From Prostheceraeus crozeri (taxonomy: Eukaryota; Platyhelminthes; Polycladida; Euryleptidae), in contig CAJQUW010008680.1 of assembly GCA_907163375.1 (NCBI GenBank), positions 186,001 through 250,000 on the forward strand: a DNA stretch of 64,000 nucleotides, given 5' to 3'. Below, piece by piece: positions 12,781-23,738 of the stretch. Made by a program: the position numbers and the translations under genes. The stretch's first letter is position 1; every line of letters starts with the position of its first letter. Below the pieces are notes generated by a model. That model was not told the origin of the DNA. It saw nothing but the letters and a program-made list of their open reading frames with translations, and did not search any database.

Positions 12781-13583
12781 CAGGGATTGTCAGTTATTTG
12801 GGAAAATGGTGTCACGACTTTTTCTATTCATTTAGTAATATCATTAATTTTGATGTTATGTTCAGTAGCGCGACTATTTGATTCACAATAGCCAGCTGTG
12901 CACTGAAAAAACACATGCGATTAACACTAGAAGCGCGGACGTTTTGAACTACCTAGAAGCGCGGCTGACGTCAATTGACGCGAATCAACCCTAGCTCCCA
13001 CCAGGGCTGTGGAGCCGGAGCCGGAGCCTTAAGGAGCCGATGGTTTTGGTCGGAGCCGGAGCCGATTTATCACAAAGGCTCCGGCTCCGATAGTTTGAGC
13101 TTTGATATAAATCTAGAATTTTGAAAGTTAATTACTAATTGGCATCATAAAAATATTAAATCATTTGAAATCTAAAGATATGTCTTTTAAGTATACCAAT
13201 GATCTGTCCTCCACGATATCTTTGTTTGCAGTTGCCGCCTTCTTTTGTATTATATTTATCATATATTTACACACATGTGTAATATTTTTTTATTGCATAT
13301 GTTTCGTAAGACTAATTTCCATATTGACAACGTATTCTCCAAAATCCATTAATTTGAAGACTTGTTATATGCATGCTAACTAGATGATTGTAGATTCCTA
13401 GAGACAAGTCGCCAGTCATTTATGTACACATTTCCAGTTCAGTCAGCAAAGATAATATAGCTACATTTCTTGCGCAATGTCTTAAATCTAATACGGTTAC
13501 TATGTAGGCTATCATCTATCGGTATGGCTACTGGCAGAAGCCACTGGCATCTGTGACAATGCCAATTTCCTTAGATTGTATTG

Positions 13584-14012
13584 TAGGCTCGTGTGCAGTC
13601 CCCCCACCTACATTTTTTAAAACATTCGATTATTCAATTTGATCAATTTTGATTGGAGGGATAACTCTTCACACTCACACGAATGACCTGACTACAAGTC
13701 CTCACATGGCTATAGCAATAAGCGACCCAGCCACTTCTAGTAGCGCCCTATTATTTTAAAGGTATCTCATTCACAATGAATTTCCTTTGACTTCAAAATT
13801 CAAAGGGTATATTTCAATGCGAAAAACCCGAAGGCAAATTACAATGTTGACTTGCTGACGAAGTTTGCGACCATGACATCGCAATTACCCACGTGGATTT
13901 TTACAACAGCACGGAATGCTTCACTTAAACCGGTGATGCTGAAACGGACATCCAATGGTGCTGCATCTTTTGACCAGAGAAAAAATGGGGGGGGAGGACT
14001 GCACAAGAGCCT
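13584..14012. repeat. Inverted repeat, possible small MITE
   Basis: AGGCTCGTGTGCAGTC with a C-rich run and ATTTTTT on the left pairs with the complementary sequence at about 13982-14012 (about 35 bp, several mismatches). It lies inside the middle-layer element. Flanking duplication not established. Confidence 0.5.
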
Positions 14013-14602
14013 TATCGTGTAATAATATTTCCCCAAATGTCATAGACCTGTGGATTTCAAGAATTTTCATTATTATTTTTTCCGTCTGTCAACACTTTAT
14101 GCTGATATCATGCTGACTTATATGTAAACAATAAAAAAAGACTGAGACGCTCTCAATAAAGGCGCCTTTTGACCTCCCTTTTCTATTGTCTGTGACATTA
14201 AACCGCACGCGCATTCGAAAGCTAGCAAAGTAGATGGGATTTCTGCTCGGTGCTCGCAGTCAATTTTTTATTATGCATAGCACCCTGCAACATATTGTGT
14301 GATACTCCGAGTTCAGTTTCATCAGCCTAACCATCATCAGAGGAATAGTGGTAATGTGTTATACATAAATTGAATATAATAATATACATGAATCATTGAT
14401 GAATTATTTAGTGCAACTTTACGCCATAATGAAAAATACGAAATTAATATAATGTAAGTTAGGCCTTAACTTATTAAGTATGCTGCATAGAATTACAAAA
14501 CTTGTCCTAAATTAGATATTTTTAATTTTTTTAAGTATAATTTTCAATTGTACATTTCTAGCCTACACTGCAATGAGGCTATCTAACCCTCGGGGGGTTT
14601 TC

Positions 14603-14620
14603 TGGGTCCACGTGGACCCA
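14603..14620. promoter_or_regulatory. Subterminal palindromes of inner piggyBac
   Basis: TGGGTCCACGTGGACCCA is a perfect palindrome. Close copies occur at 14782-14799 (central AGCT) and 17165-17182 (central ACTT). Two copies at the left end and one at the right suggest transposase binding sites; this is inferred from position and symmetry. Confidence 0.65.
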
Positions 14621-15447
14621 TTTTTCCAGATCACTTGCTGTTATTTATTAAGTTTTCATTATTTATTATTGATATCACTGGACTTTATCTGTATCGATAT
14701 GTCAATTATAACTGCCAAGTGAAAATGTATTAGCTGTTGTTTAAATAATTGCAATACATCGCAAACCTTTTAGTAAATCTATGGGTCCAGCTGGACCCAG
14801 TCACACTGATTCGTTTCATCGGTCGTCATAGCGCAGAAATTCAGTCACTGCTATTCCAAATAGCAAAGGCCCGTATTCGTGAAACCAGATAAGGATTTCC
14901 CGTATCCTTAGCGACGCTATATCTTAGCCTTATCCTGACCGTCATATTCGTGAAGGCAGCTATCGTCACGCGCTCACGATGTGTAGCATTTTTTCTATTT
15001 TTAGCCTTAACGCCATGCACTTCAAAGGCTGACAACTGGTCAGATTTTGGAGACGTTGAAATCACAGGCGCACTTGCAAACGATTCCATCGATTAGTTTG
15101 TCGATCTGCCCAGGCCGATTGGGCCGCCTCAACTCGCCTGATACAATGCGAAACAGTAGATAATGAAGCATCGGAATAGCGGTAGTGCTTATTGGCTGCA
15201 CACAGACACACGCACACTCCTTCCCTGCACACAAAGACACACGGGATAACGCAGCTGAAACTTCGCTTTGCTTCAAAGCTTTTGCTATCGTCGCTATTGT
15301 CGCACGCAGGTGCAACTGTGACGAACTAATGAAATCGATTTTGATGTGACGCGTGAACAATGCTCCCTGCCTGCGCTTGGCTATGAGACCGCGCAGGCAG
15401 GCCGTTCTGTCATTACACCGCACTGCTGTTTTATGCTACGAGCGAAG

Positions 15448-17146
15448 ATGGCGGAACGCTCACAACGGAGCTCAAAAGTTGAAGCTTTGAGATTATTGAG
15501 GGGCGCGCAGGAAGACGTTCCCGAAGCTTCTTCATCTGCGAATGACACGGAGGACTCCAGTGAATCATCTGGTTCATCTGATATCGATGAAAGTGACAAT
15601 ATTTCACCTTCTGATGACGACGTATCCATTAACCAAGCAATCGGCAATCAAGTGAATATTTCATCCGCTGATGGAGAGCAATGGACTTCTCTCCTACCTC
15701 AAGAACAGAGACGTGGCAGGGAGCGAAGAGAGAATCTGCTTAGACCAGCACCAGGTCTTACAAGTTACTCTCTGCGGCATATTCGCGCGCCAAATACTAT
15801 TATAAATAGCTGGGAAATTTTGTTTGATCACGATATGATGGAGACAATACTAAAAGAGACAAATCGGCGAGGGAGATCTATCAAAGGTGCAGCATGGACG
15901 GACGCTTCGATGGAAGAAATGTTAGCCTTCATTGGCCTGTTATATCTACGCGGCGTGTATCGTTCTCACATGGAGAGTACTGAAGAGCTGTGGTCGAAAG
16001 AACACGGAAGGCCCATCTTCAAAATAACAATGAGCCATTCAAGATTCAAAGAGTTACGTATCATGCTTCGTTTTGACAATCCTGAAACAAGGGCTGCTCG
16101 ACAACTGCGAGACAAATTAGCAGCGGTTCGTCTTCTTTTGGATGGTTTCACGAACAACTGTCAAAAATCGTATGTGCCTGGTGCATTTCTTACCGTTGAT
16201 GAGGAACTATATCCTTTCAGAGGTCGCTGTGCATATAAGCAATATATGCCAAGCAAACCATCAAGGTATGGACTTAAGTTCTGGCTGTTGTGCGATGCCA
16301 ACAATTATTTTTGTTACAATCTACAAATGTACACAGGCAAAGAAGACAATCCCAGTCATCACGGACTTGGAGAACGTGTTGTCATGGATTTGACCAGCTC
16401 TCTAGAAAATTCTGGAAGACACGTAACAACTGACAATTTCTTTACTTCTTTGAAGCTCGCACGCTCTCTCCGCTCAAAAGGCATGACTTTGTTAGGAACT
16501 CTGAGGAAAAACAGACGAGAAGTTCCTCCGCAGATGAAGAATCTACAGGGCCGTGCTGTTTACTCTTCAGATTTCCGATTCAACCTCGAAGATCAAACAT
16601 GCCTCCTCAGTTACAAATGCAAGAAAAATGATTGTGTCCTTCTTTTGAGCACCTTCCATCAAGAGCCAGTTGTTGATCAACAGACTGACCGAAAGGTTTC
16701 AGAAATGATAAAAGACTACAATGCGACCAAAGGAGGTGTAGATAAAGCTGACCAAATGGTGGCGACATATACGGTGAAATACATCAGCCGAAGATGGCAC
16801 ACAATCGTGTTTTGCAACCTCTTGGATTTGTGTGGGATAAATGCATGTGTTGAATTGCGAAATTGATCCTCATTGGGGAAGAGACAAGCCTCACAAAAGA
16901 AGACAATTTCTGCGATGCTTAGGAGAGGAGCTGGTCAAGCCATTTTTGGAGTCAAAAGACGTGCCACGGCCAATCATCGAAGCAAAGGTGGATGTTGAGA
17001 GAGCAACACGAAAAAAAGACAGATGTCAACTCTGCGGGTGGAAGAAAGATCGGAAAACGAGAAAAACCTGTGCTCGGTGTGGGAATCACTGTTGTGATGA
17101 ACATTCGAACTCTGTGACTCGTACTTTCTGTACTAATTGTGCTTGA
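15448..17146 (+). pseudogene. piggyBac transposase, nearly intact, one frameshift
   Basis: Translation most likely starts at ATG 15448 (context GAAGATGGCG); the open frame upstream is incidental. The N-terminus is acidic and Ser/Asp-rich. The catalytic core follows, with DDD residues at D251 (TVDEELYPF), D329 (TTDNFF) and D432 (GGVDKADQMV). Their spacing (78 and 103) is close to T. ni piggyBac (78 and 101). At about 16850-16866 the frame shifts by one base and the original frame soon stops. The shifted frame (to 17146) supplies the C-terminal cysteine-rich domain, with CQLCGWKK, CARCGNHCC and CTNC clusters. A single frameshift is the only lesion seen, so the copy is young. Assembly error remains possible. 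Confidence 0.9.
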
Positions 17147-18109
17147 TTGTGAAAATAAATCTTCTGGGTCCACTTGGACCCAGATTTTCACGAAATGGAA
17201 TAGCGAATTTTAAACCTCCCGAGGGCTAAATTACAATTTCTACAGATGATGAGTCGTGGGCTACCCACCGATCATATTATTCATGGACCAACAGACTATT
17301 GAATAAAGGCAATAACATATAACAATAACAACCTAAGCTAGCCTATATGCACTTTGATATTCAATAAAGCAATTGATATCTTTATTGATACGGTATATTT
17401 GGCTATATAGCCGATGCCCTTTCCATGTTCGAGTAGATACAGGCCCTATAAGCTATTTAGAGGCATACGCTATCCAGTTTCATATTCAAGCTTTGTTAAA
17501 AAGCTTATACTACTATTCGGCCCCTGTGACGGCTAATTAGGTATATCATCATCACTCATGTGGTCTTATTTAATGTAGCCTCGTAGTAGACTGGTTGCAG
17601 GCTAGGCCAATTTATATTTAGCCAGTGCGGGAGATCTTTATCTAATTTAACCAATCCTGGCTATAACTTTATTTTATCTTTCAGAGATAGTCAATTCATA
17701 CAAAAATATATGACAAGTATATTATTTGTCATCATATTAGGCTATTATCATTTTTATTATTAACTTAAGTCGTTGCTTGTTAATGAAAACTAATTTGATG
17801 ATTGTAGCAAGCCTCTAAAGGCCACACCGTTATCCAAAAAACCCGTTCAACGGATCCAGGATAACCAGCATAGATAGAACCTGAATTTGAAGCCGGAGCC
17901 TTTCACATCAGTGTCGTGGAGCCGGAGCCGATGAGATAACGCATCGGCTCCACAGCCCTGCGTTAAGTATCGAGTTAGGCGTGCACGCGCTTGTGTGTGT
18001 CAGATTGTCAGTGTGTGCAGGCAGCCAATCAGATCATACCTTCCTAATACATCGTTTATTGCGACAAGTGTTCATTTCAATGCTATTTTCTTCATGAACA
18101 CGCAGCATA

Positions 18110-19713
18110 ATGATGGCACAAAGAAATGTTTTGCCTGCAGAAATACTTCAGAGAATTATGATACTGGACAACGAAGACAGTGGAGACGATAGCCAACATG
18201 ATAGCGAACGGGAAGCAGAACCTCAGCAACCTGACCCGATCTCGAGCGACGAAATAAGCGAAGAAGATGAGGAGGAAGCACAGAATGTTGCACAAGCAGT
18301 TGGTCGTGACGGTACGCATTGGGAGGTGGTGGACAGGTCTAACGTAGGAAGAGTAGCTGCTGCAAACGTGTTCACAGAACGAGAGGGACTCACGAGGTAT
18401 TCACAAGGCATCCGGACACCACTAGATGCATTTCGCCTGCTTATTGACGAGGGAGCTATGCGGCACATTGTCAAATGTACCAACGATCATTCCCATTGTA
18501 CCCATCCGGACTTCAGCCTAACGGAGAAAGAATTGGACAAGTTCATTGGTCTTCTTTATCTTCGAGGTGTTATGAACGCGAAGAACTTTCCCCTGGAGAA
18601 GTTGTGGTCAAAGGACATGGGATGTCCTGAATTCAACCGAACACTTCCACGAGACAGAATGCGCCTCATAAAGAAGTTCTTGCGTTTTGATAATCGAGAC
18701 CAAAGAAGAAGGAACCTGGAGGTTGACAAGTTTGCCCTGATCTCAACTGTTCTAAACAGATTCGTCGATAATTCGCAGAAAAGTTATCGACCTGCAGCAT
18801 CACTGACGGTGGACGAGCAGCTCTTTCCAACCAAAGCGAGATGTCGCTTTACACAGTACATGCCAAACAAACCCGACAAATTTGGGATAAAGTTCTGGGT
18901 CCTTGCTGAGGTTGATAGCAAGTTCTGCTACAACGTAATCCCATAACTTTGAGCTGAGGAGAACCGACATCTTCCATTGGGCACCCATGTGGTCATGGCA
19001 CTGATGAAGCCCTTATACGGAAAAGGCTACAATATCACCTGTGACAATTTTTTACCAATAAGGACTTGGCGCAACGACTGCTGCAACAGCGAACAACAAT
19101 TGCTGGGACGATCAGGACAAACAGACGTGAACTACCTCCTTCAAAAAAACTCAACCTCGACGACAGCGCTTTCTACCAGTCTGGAGCAGTGCACTTGACA
19201 CAATACCAAGCGAAGCGCAACAAGTCCGTGTATCTCCTCAGCTCTCAGCACAAGGGGAACAGAACGCAGCCCGATGGAAAGAGGAAGCCGGATACAATCC
19301 TATATTACAATGCAAACAAATTTGGCGTGGATGTGCTTGACTCTATGTGCCGTAGCATGTCAGCAGGTTGTCGGAGGTGGCCTTTGGCTGTTTTCTACAA
19401 CGTCCTAGACCTCGCTGGCTTGAATGCCTACATTCTCTATAAAAAGGCAACTGGCACCAATATGCAAAGGCGAACCTTCTTGATGCGACTGTCAGCTGAG
19501 CTACGCGGTGACATGGCGGAAGACAATCCAGCACCATTGCATCAACCTGATCCAGCCCAACAACGCCCTACACCATTGGAAAGACGGGTCAATTGTGCTG
19601 TCAAAAGCCATTGCACGAGGAACAGAACAGTGACACGATGCTCAGAATGTCTACGTCCAGTTTGTGGCAAATGCATGGCGACTGTCTGCTGCAGGTGTGT
19701 ACAATTTTCATAA
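18110..19713 (+). pseudogene. piggyBac transposase of the outer element, broken
   Basis: ATG 18110 opens a frame with an acidic N-terminus (DSGDDSQHDSE), then FIGLLYLRGV, then TVDEQLFP with the first catalytic Asp at residue 235. In-frame stops occur at 18944-18946 and 2 codons later. The same frame resumes with LGTHVVMALMKP and CDNF, which carries the second Asp. A one-base frameshift at about 19050 then moves to the frame ending at 19713. That part has FGVDVLDSM (third Asp region) and a C-terminal zinc-binding cluster (CSECLRPVCGKC). It is more damaged than the inner copy, which agrees with its being the older layer. Confidence 0.88.
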
Positions 19714-20138
19714 AATTTTTACATGTAGACGCTTGAATAAATCTTTGATATGGTTTACTTGTTTTCTCTTTATAACTGACATAAATACAATTCTTAGTAA
19801 TTTACGTCAATTGACGTCAGCCGCGCTTCAAGTAGTTTTCGCCAAAATTCCTAAAAGGGGTCCATCAATTTTCTTAAAACTTTCAAATTATCATTAGCTC
19901 AAAAAATAAATAAAAGTCAGTGAAGAACAAATCCGAAAAAAATCTGGAGCAATAACTACTAATAAATGAACATTGTAAACTACGTCAATTGACGTAACCG
20001 CGCTTCTAGTGTTAAAGAGACATACAGTAAATCACCTGTGGTGTAAATTTTACCTGCGCGTTTTTCAATGATTGTTTGCATTTATGCTTATTCTAGAATT
20101 TCATCTACTGTCAAATAATGCGTTATTTCATTTTTCAG

Positions 20139-20276
20139 ATGGCTATAAATCCCAACGTGACCGTTGCAGAATCCAATTATTCAAACAACGGTATCGAATG
20201 CATTTTTCGTCATTTCCCTCCTGACAGTGCTCTTCATCGTTGTCGCTATCGTCACCCACTTCTACTCAAACTTTGA
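20139..20276 (+). CDS. Lysyl oxidase terminal exon (gene 1)
   Basis: The acceptor is TTTTTCAG; the exon starts in phase 0 and ends at TGA 20274-20276. It encodes 45 residues beginning MAINPNVTVAESNYSNNG, which aligns with the lysyl oxidase C-terminus (NPNFEVAESDYSNN in LOXL2). The tail contains two cysteines (IECIFRHF and HRCRYRH), as the family has. The methionine is internal, not a start. Together with 9567-9661 it completes the C-terminal catalytic region of a LOX-type amine oxidase. The short basic tail after the last cysteine resembles LOX more than the longer LOXL2 tail, but that is not enough to assign a subtype. Confidence 0.93.
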   Translation: MAINPNVTVAESNYSNNGIECIFRHFPPDSALHRCRYRHPLLLKL

Positions 20277-20620
20277 CATTTCGACTCTTTGGTGGAAGAG
20301 TTTTAGTGCCAATTGTACGTCCAAGTGAAATGGTCATGGATTCCGCCCTCGTCTTGAAAACGTGCTTATGTAATCATTTTTCGTTTCAATTTTATTCTTG
20401 ACGAGGAGATCTCTTCGAGCTTCAAACAAAAAAAGTTCGAAGTCACAAAAAATATAGATTGTGCTCCAAAGCTGTCCAAAATTTTGCTTTAATCTTTCAT
20501 GGTTGCTTAAGCATGTATGAGCATAATCTTACGTCTCTAGTCTGTACATGGAGAATTATTTCTTAAATACTCGTATATTAGATAACAAAAGTTATAATAA
20601 ATTGCATTTTATTCTTTTAC
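20277..20620 (+). promoter_or_regulatory. 3' UTR and polyadenylation signal of LOX gene 1
   Basis: The first AATAAA after the stop codon is at 20596-20601, followed by a T-rich stretch with TTTTCTTTTCTGTAT. This predicts a 3' UTR of about 340 nt with cleavage near 20615-20620. Confidence 0.65.
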
Positions 20621-22252
20621 TTTTTCTTTTCTGTATATTTACAAATTGGGATTGAGTCTTATTTAATGTGAAGTTATCTTGATCAGTTGAATGTTTCGTA
20701 TAATCAATCTGGAAAATATATTTTCATGACCCAGTAAATTTGATGTAACAAGAGGTTGGATTTGATCAATAAAAACATGACTTATGATAGGCATTGTGCA
20801 ATAGAGGTCGCTTTTTAATTGAATGTCCAATTCTGAAAAACGATTTATATCTACGAACATTGTTTTTGCTTTTTAGAAGTATCATATTAACATTTACATA
20901 TTATACAACATTTTTGGAAAAAAATCTTTGTCTATAATCATAAAATCCTTCTTCGATGCAAGTTTAATTTAGTTTCAATTGTTTAAAACATATATTTCAA
21001 TGCGATACTACTTTCCAAGACTTCATTGCGATCGTGTGGACATAATTTAAATGAAATAGTAAGGAATTTTATATTTTGCCATGCGAACCTCGTGAAGACT
21101 ATTTGAATTGGCACTGAAACGTTGATACAATATATCATTGCAGGATCTATTAAACAAACTTCAGGGTTGAAAAGGGATTCAACAAAATAAAATTCTCTGA
21201 ATTTTTCTAGAAGATTAATATTTAATAGTGTACCTAATTCCTCTGCGGTATAATCGGAGTTTTTCAACTAACAGTCCTTGAATTGTTGGCTACCATGTAA
21301 GCCTTCGTAAAAGTTAATTGCATGAAGCCTACCCATAGCAAAGCTGCCCCATGATTCCTGATGAACTTTCTTTAGGATGCGGCCTTTATTGCTCCATAAA
21401 TCCAATACTTACAAACTCAATGGTCTACAAAGACACTTATTGTATGACACTCACAGTCATTGTCATTCTGGCGTATTGAAACAGGTTTTCACTTTTTTTC
21501 TGGTACACGGAAAGGTAGCCAAATACCAAGAATCAACACCTGCCAACGATTTTCGGGGAGTTGCAGTGGAACTCGAGGAAGCTTTGGACCAAGTCCAGGG
21601 GTCGCAATTTTCCGACTATTCCGTTTTTTACGAAATTAATCTAATGTAATTATTTCAAATTTATGCATTCAAACCCCGGTTTTTCCCGATTTTCCGTTTA
21701 TTTTCTTGGGTGAATAACGATCCCTGGCCTAGTCAAACTTTTCTGGTGCGCCTAATTGACAGCAAAGCGAGTGATCCAATGATTAAGAATTAATCTAAGC
21801 CCAACAACTGAGCGCTGTATTACTATTTTTGTACACGAGACATTGTCCGAGTAGTCGCCTGCTGTGTAAAGATCTTTGAATATTGTATTTTTCTCAAAAG
21901 AAAGTCCTTTGAATGTGCTTGATTTGATTTCATGCACATTTCCCAAGTTATTGTAATTTTTTCTCGACGTCAAATGAAACAATGTTTTGCATCCCTGTAG
22001 TATGATAGAAAGCCTGAATTAGAGCCTATGCACTTTTCTTCGTCGATGCTGTGGAGGCAGTAAATGTTAAACGTGCATCTTGATATACCTACACGGTTGA
22101 CGGTGCCCTTACAGTAGGCGAATATTTTGGTGCTTACAAATATCAAACATGATTATTGGGCTTAATTAGGGAAGTGAGAGACGTGCGTCTGTCCTCTAAT
22201 GGTAGACGCCATCATTTACTTACTTCAATTTGCAATATCTCAAATTACGGTT
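20621..22252. other. Intergenic stretch between the two LOX genes
   Basis: No exon recognised. Contains dispersed repeat R4 copy 2 at 21085-21275. The open frame 21377-21649 has no family resemblance. Confidence 0.5.
21085..21275 (+). repeat. Dispersed repeat R4, copy 2
   Basis: Matches 12560-12780 in order: CACTGAAACGT, ATCTATTAAACA, TTTTTCTAGAAG, TATAATCGGAGTTTTTCAA. Same orientation as copy 1. Confidence 0.6.
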
Positions 22253-22735
22253 GAACCCAAATGCTGAAGCCTAAGAGTTTCCTGTTCGACATCAATTTGT
22301 CCTCTGACCGAGACCTTAAAAATCTCGGTTAGAGGACAACTTTGAAATTGGAGATCTCTGTTATAATGTATGCAATTACATTTAGATCACTTCGTCTTAC
22401 GTATTCAACTATTCGCCCTAAGTTCCCAGTCTCATGAACCCAAATGCTGAAGCCGAAGAGTTTCCTGTTCGACATCAATTTGTCCTCTGACCGAGACCTT
22501 AAAAATCTCGGTCAGAGGACAACTTTGAAATTGGAGATCTCGGTCAGAGGACAAGGCGGTTCACGGTCAAAGGACATTATATGCAATACATTACATTTTG
22601 GTCACTTCGCTTTACGCATGCAAGCATTCATCCTAAGTTCCCAGTCTCATCAGCAACCCAAATGTAGGAAGCCGAAGAGTTTCCTGTTCGACATCTATCT
22701 GACCGAGATCATTGTCCTCTGACCGAGATGTAGAA
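22253..22735 (+). repeat. Tandem repeat with CCTCTGACCGAGA palindromes
   Basis: Three copies of ACCCAAATG...AAGAGTTTCCTGTTCGACATC start at about 22253, 22438 and 22656. Within units, CCTCTGACCGAGA is followed by its inverted form, so each unit can fold. Unit spacing is about 185 and 218 bp. Confidence 0.75.
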
Positions 22736-22934
22736 GAAAATGGCTTTTTAAAAGTGCTAGATTTCTATGGAAAGTTTGTATTTGGTGTGGTCACCGCTAA
22801 GATTTTCGTGGTCAGCGTAAAAAATGAGTATATATGCAAATTTTCGCGGAAATCCGAGACCCAAAGTTGAAAAGACAGAAATGTTGTGGAATAAATTGGA
22901 TTTACCCATATACAGGTAGAGTGTCGATTCAAAA

Positions 22935-23738
22935 AAGTATCTGTATACAGTGAAAATTTTTATTTGAAAAGATTCAGTTTGTTATTTGATTTTATTTGAT
23001 TATTTGAGCAGTTTTAAAATAGTCAAAAGTTTGCCAATTTACACACTACCGAGATAACGCCCCTATATAAGTAGTATGAAACAAGTTGGACATCAAAAGT
23101 ATCCATAATAAACATTCTAACTAAGCGGAAACTAAGATGATTGTCAAGGGAATTTCATGATCCGTAGCCTATTATAATGGAAGTCTTCCTGAAAAAGTCG
23201 CGATATTCTTCGTGCTTTCTTGGCTGAAATTTCAAGTTTTTAATTCAATTTTCACCGGCATGATTCTATGATTCACTAAATTCATGTTTAATTCCTTGAA
23301 TCTGAATAGTGATGTGGATCCATTTACATCTTTCAAAATTAATCGAGATCATTGTCTTTGATTATGCTATTTTGCTCTGCCAGTGGCAGGTTGCTTGTGA
23401 TATGATCACTTTTTAGAAAATACTATTGAGGTTTTGAGGTTGAGCATGAAAGTAATAGGAACCCATCGAATTGCTAATTTGACAAACATTAAATCTCCAA
23501 GGCCGTCATGACAAGCAGGATCTGTAAAATACAATCATTCCGTTTGTATTACTATCATGATCAGTCAATTCCGTTGTAATTTCTTCAAGACTTCAAGAAT
23601 TTGCATATCTCACATTTGGTAAATATTCCAACTGTATCCCCTTCGAGTTCATTTAATGAATTCGAAATTGTATATACATTGGGGATTTAACAAATGCGGA
23701 GGTACGACTCTACCTAATGTGCCTACTCTATGGACTAT
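22935..23738 (+). repeat. Dispersed repeat family R1, copy B
   Basis: About 800 bp matching 32890-33682 from GTATACAGTGAAAA, through TTCCTTGAATCTGAATAGT, to the terminal block ending CTCTATGG. No ORF or inverted ends seen. Confidence 0.75.

Larger units (their letters stand above)
14587..17225 (+). mobile_element. piggyBac-family transposon (inner, youngest layer), CTAA target
   Basis: Ends are CCCTCGGGGGGTTT (14587) and the complement of CCCTCGGGAGGTTT (ending 17225), 13 of 14 matching. The flanks are CTAA on both sides (14583-14586, 17226-17229), not the canonical TTAA. The 2,639-bp length, subterminal palindromes and an almost complete transposase are all typical. Its position inside the middle-layer element makes it the most recent insertion of the nest. 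Confidence 0.9.
13002..17960. mobile_element. GC-rich-ended transposon, CAGGGCTGTGGAGCCG ends (middle layer)
   Basis: Inverted ends CAGGGCTGTGGAGCCG are followed on both sides by GGAGCCGGAGCC-type repeats (13002-13090 and 17890-17960). A CAGGG start resembles hAT-type ends, but no matching 8-bp flanking duplication is visible (TCCCAC left, CGTTAAG right), so the superfamily is unproven. About 2.3 kb belongs to this element; the rest is the inner piggyBac. No transposase of its own was recognised, so it is probably non-autonomous. Confidence 0.7.
12925..20011 (+). mobile_element. piggyBac-family transposon (outer layer of nest)
   Basis: Perfect 14-bp inverted ends CACTAGAAGCGCGG and CCGCGCTTCTAGTG are flanked by TTAA at 12921-12924 and 20012-20015. 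Subterminal palindromes TGACGTCAATTGACG occur at about 12966, 19803 and 19983, and a second CTAGAAGCGCGG-type repeat lies just inside the left end and, inverted, at about 19818. The block is 7,087 bp, of which 4,959 bp is a later insertion (13002-17960). The original element was about 2.1 kb, typical for piggyBac. It carries its own broken transposase (18110-19713). Confidence 0.92.
9662..20138 (+). other. Last intron of LOX gene 1 (10.5 kb)
   Basis: GTGAGG donor and TTTTTCAG acceptor. About 7.1 kb of the intron is one nested transposon block (12925-20011). Outside it, 9662-12924 contains one copy of a dispersed repeat (12560-12780) and a short tandem of GCGGAT units at about 11325-11360. Nothing else was recognised. 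Confidence 0.85.
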
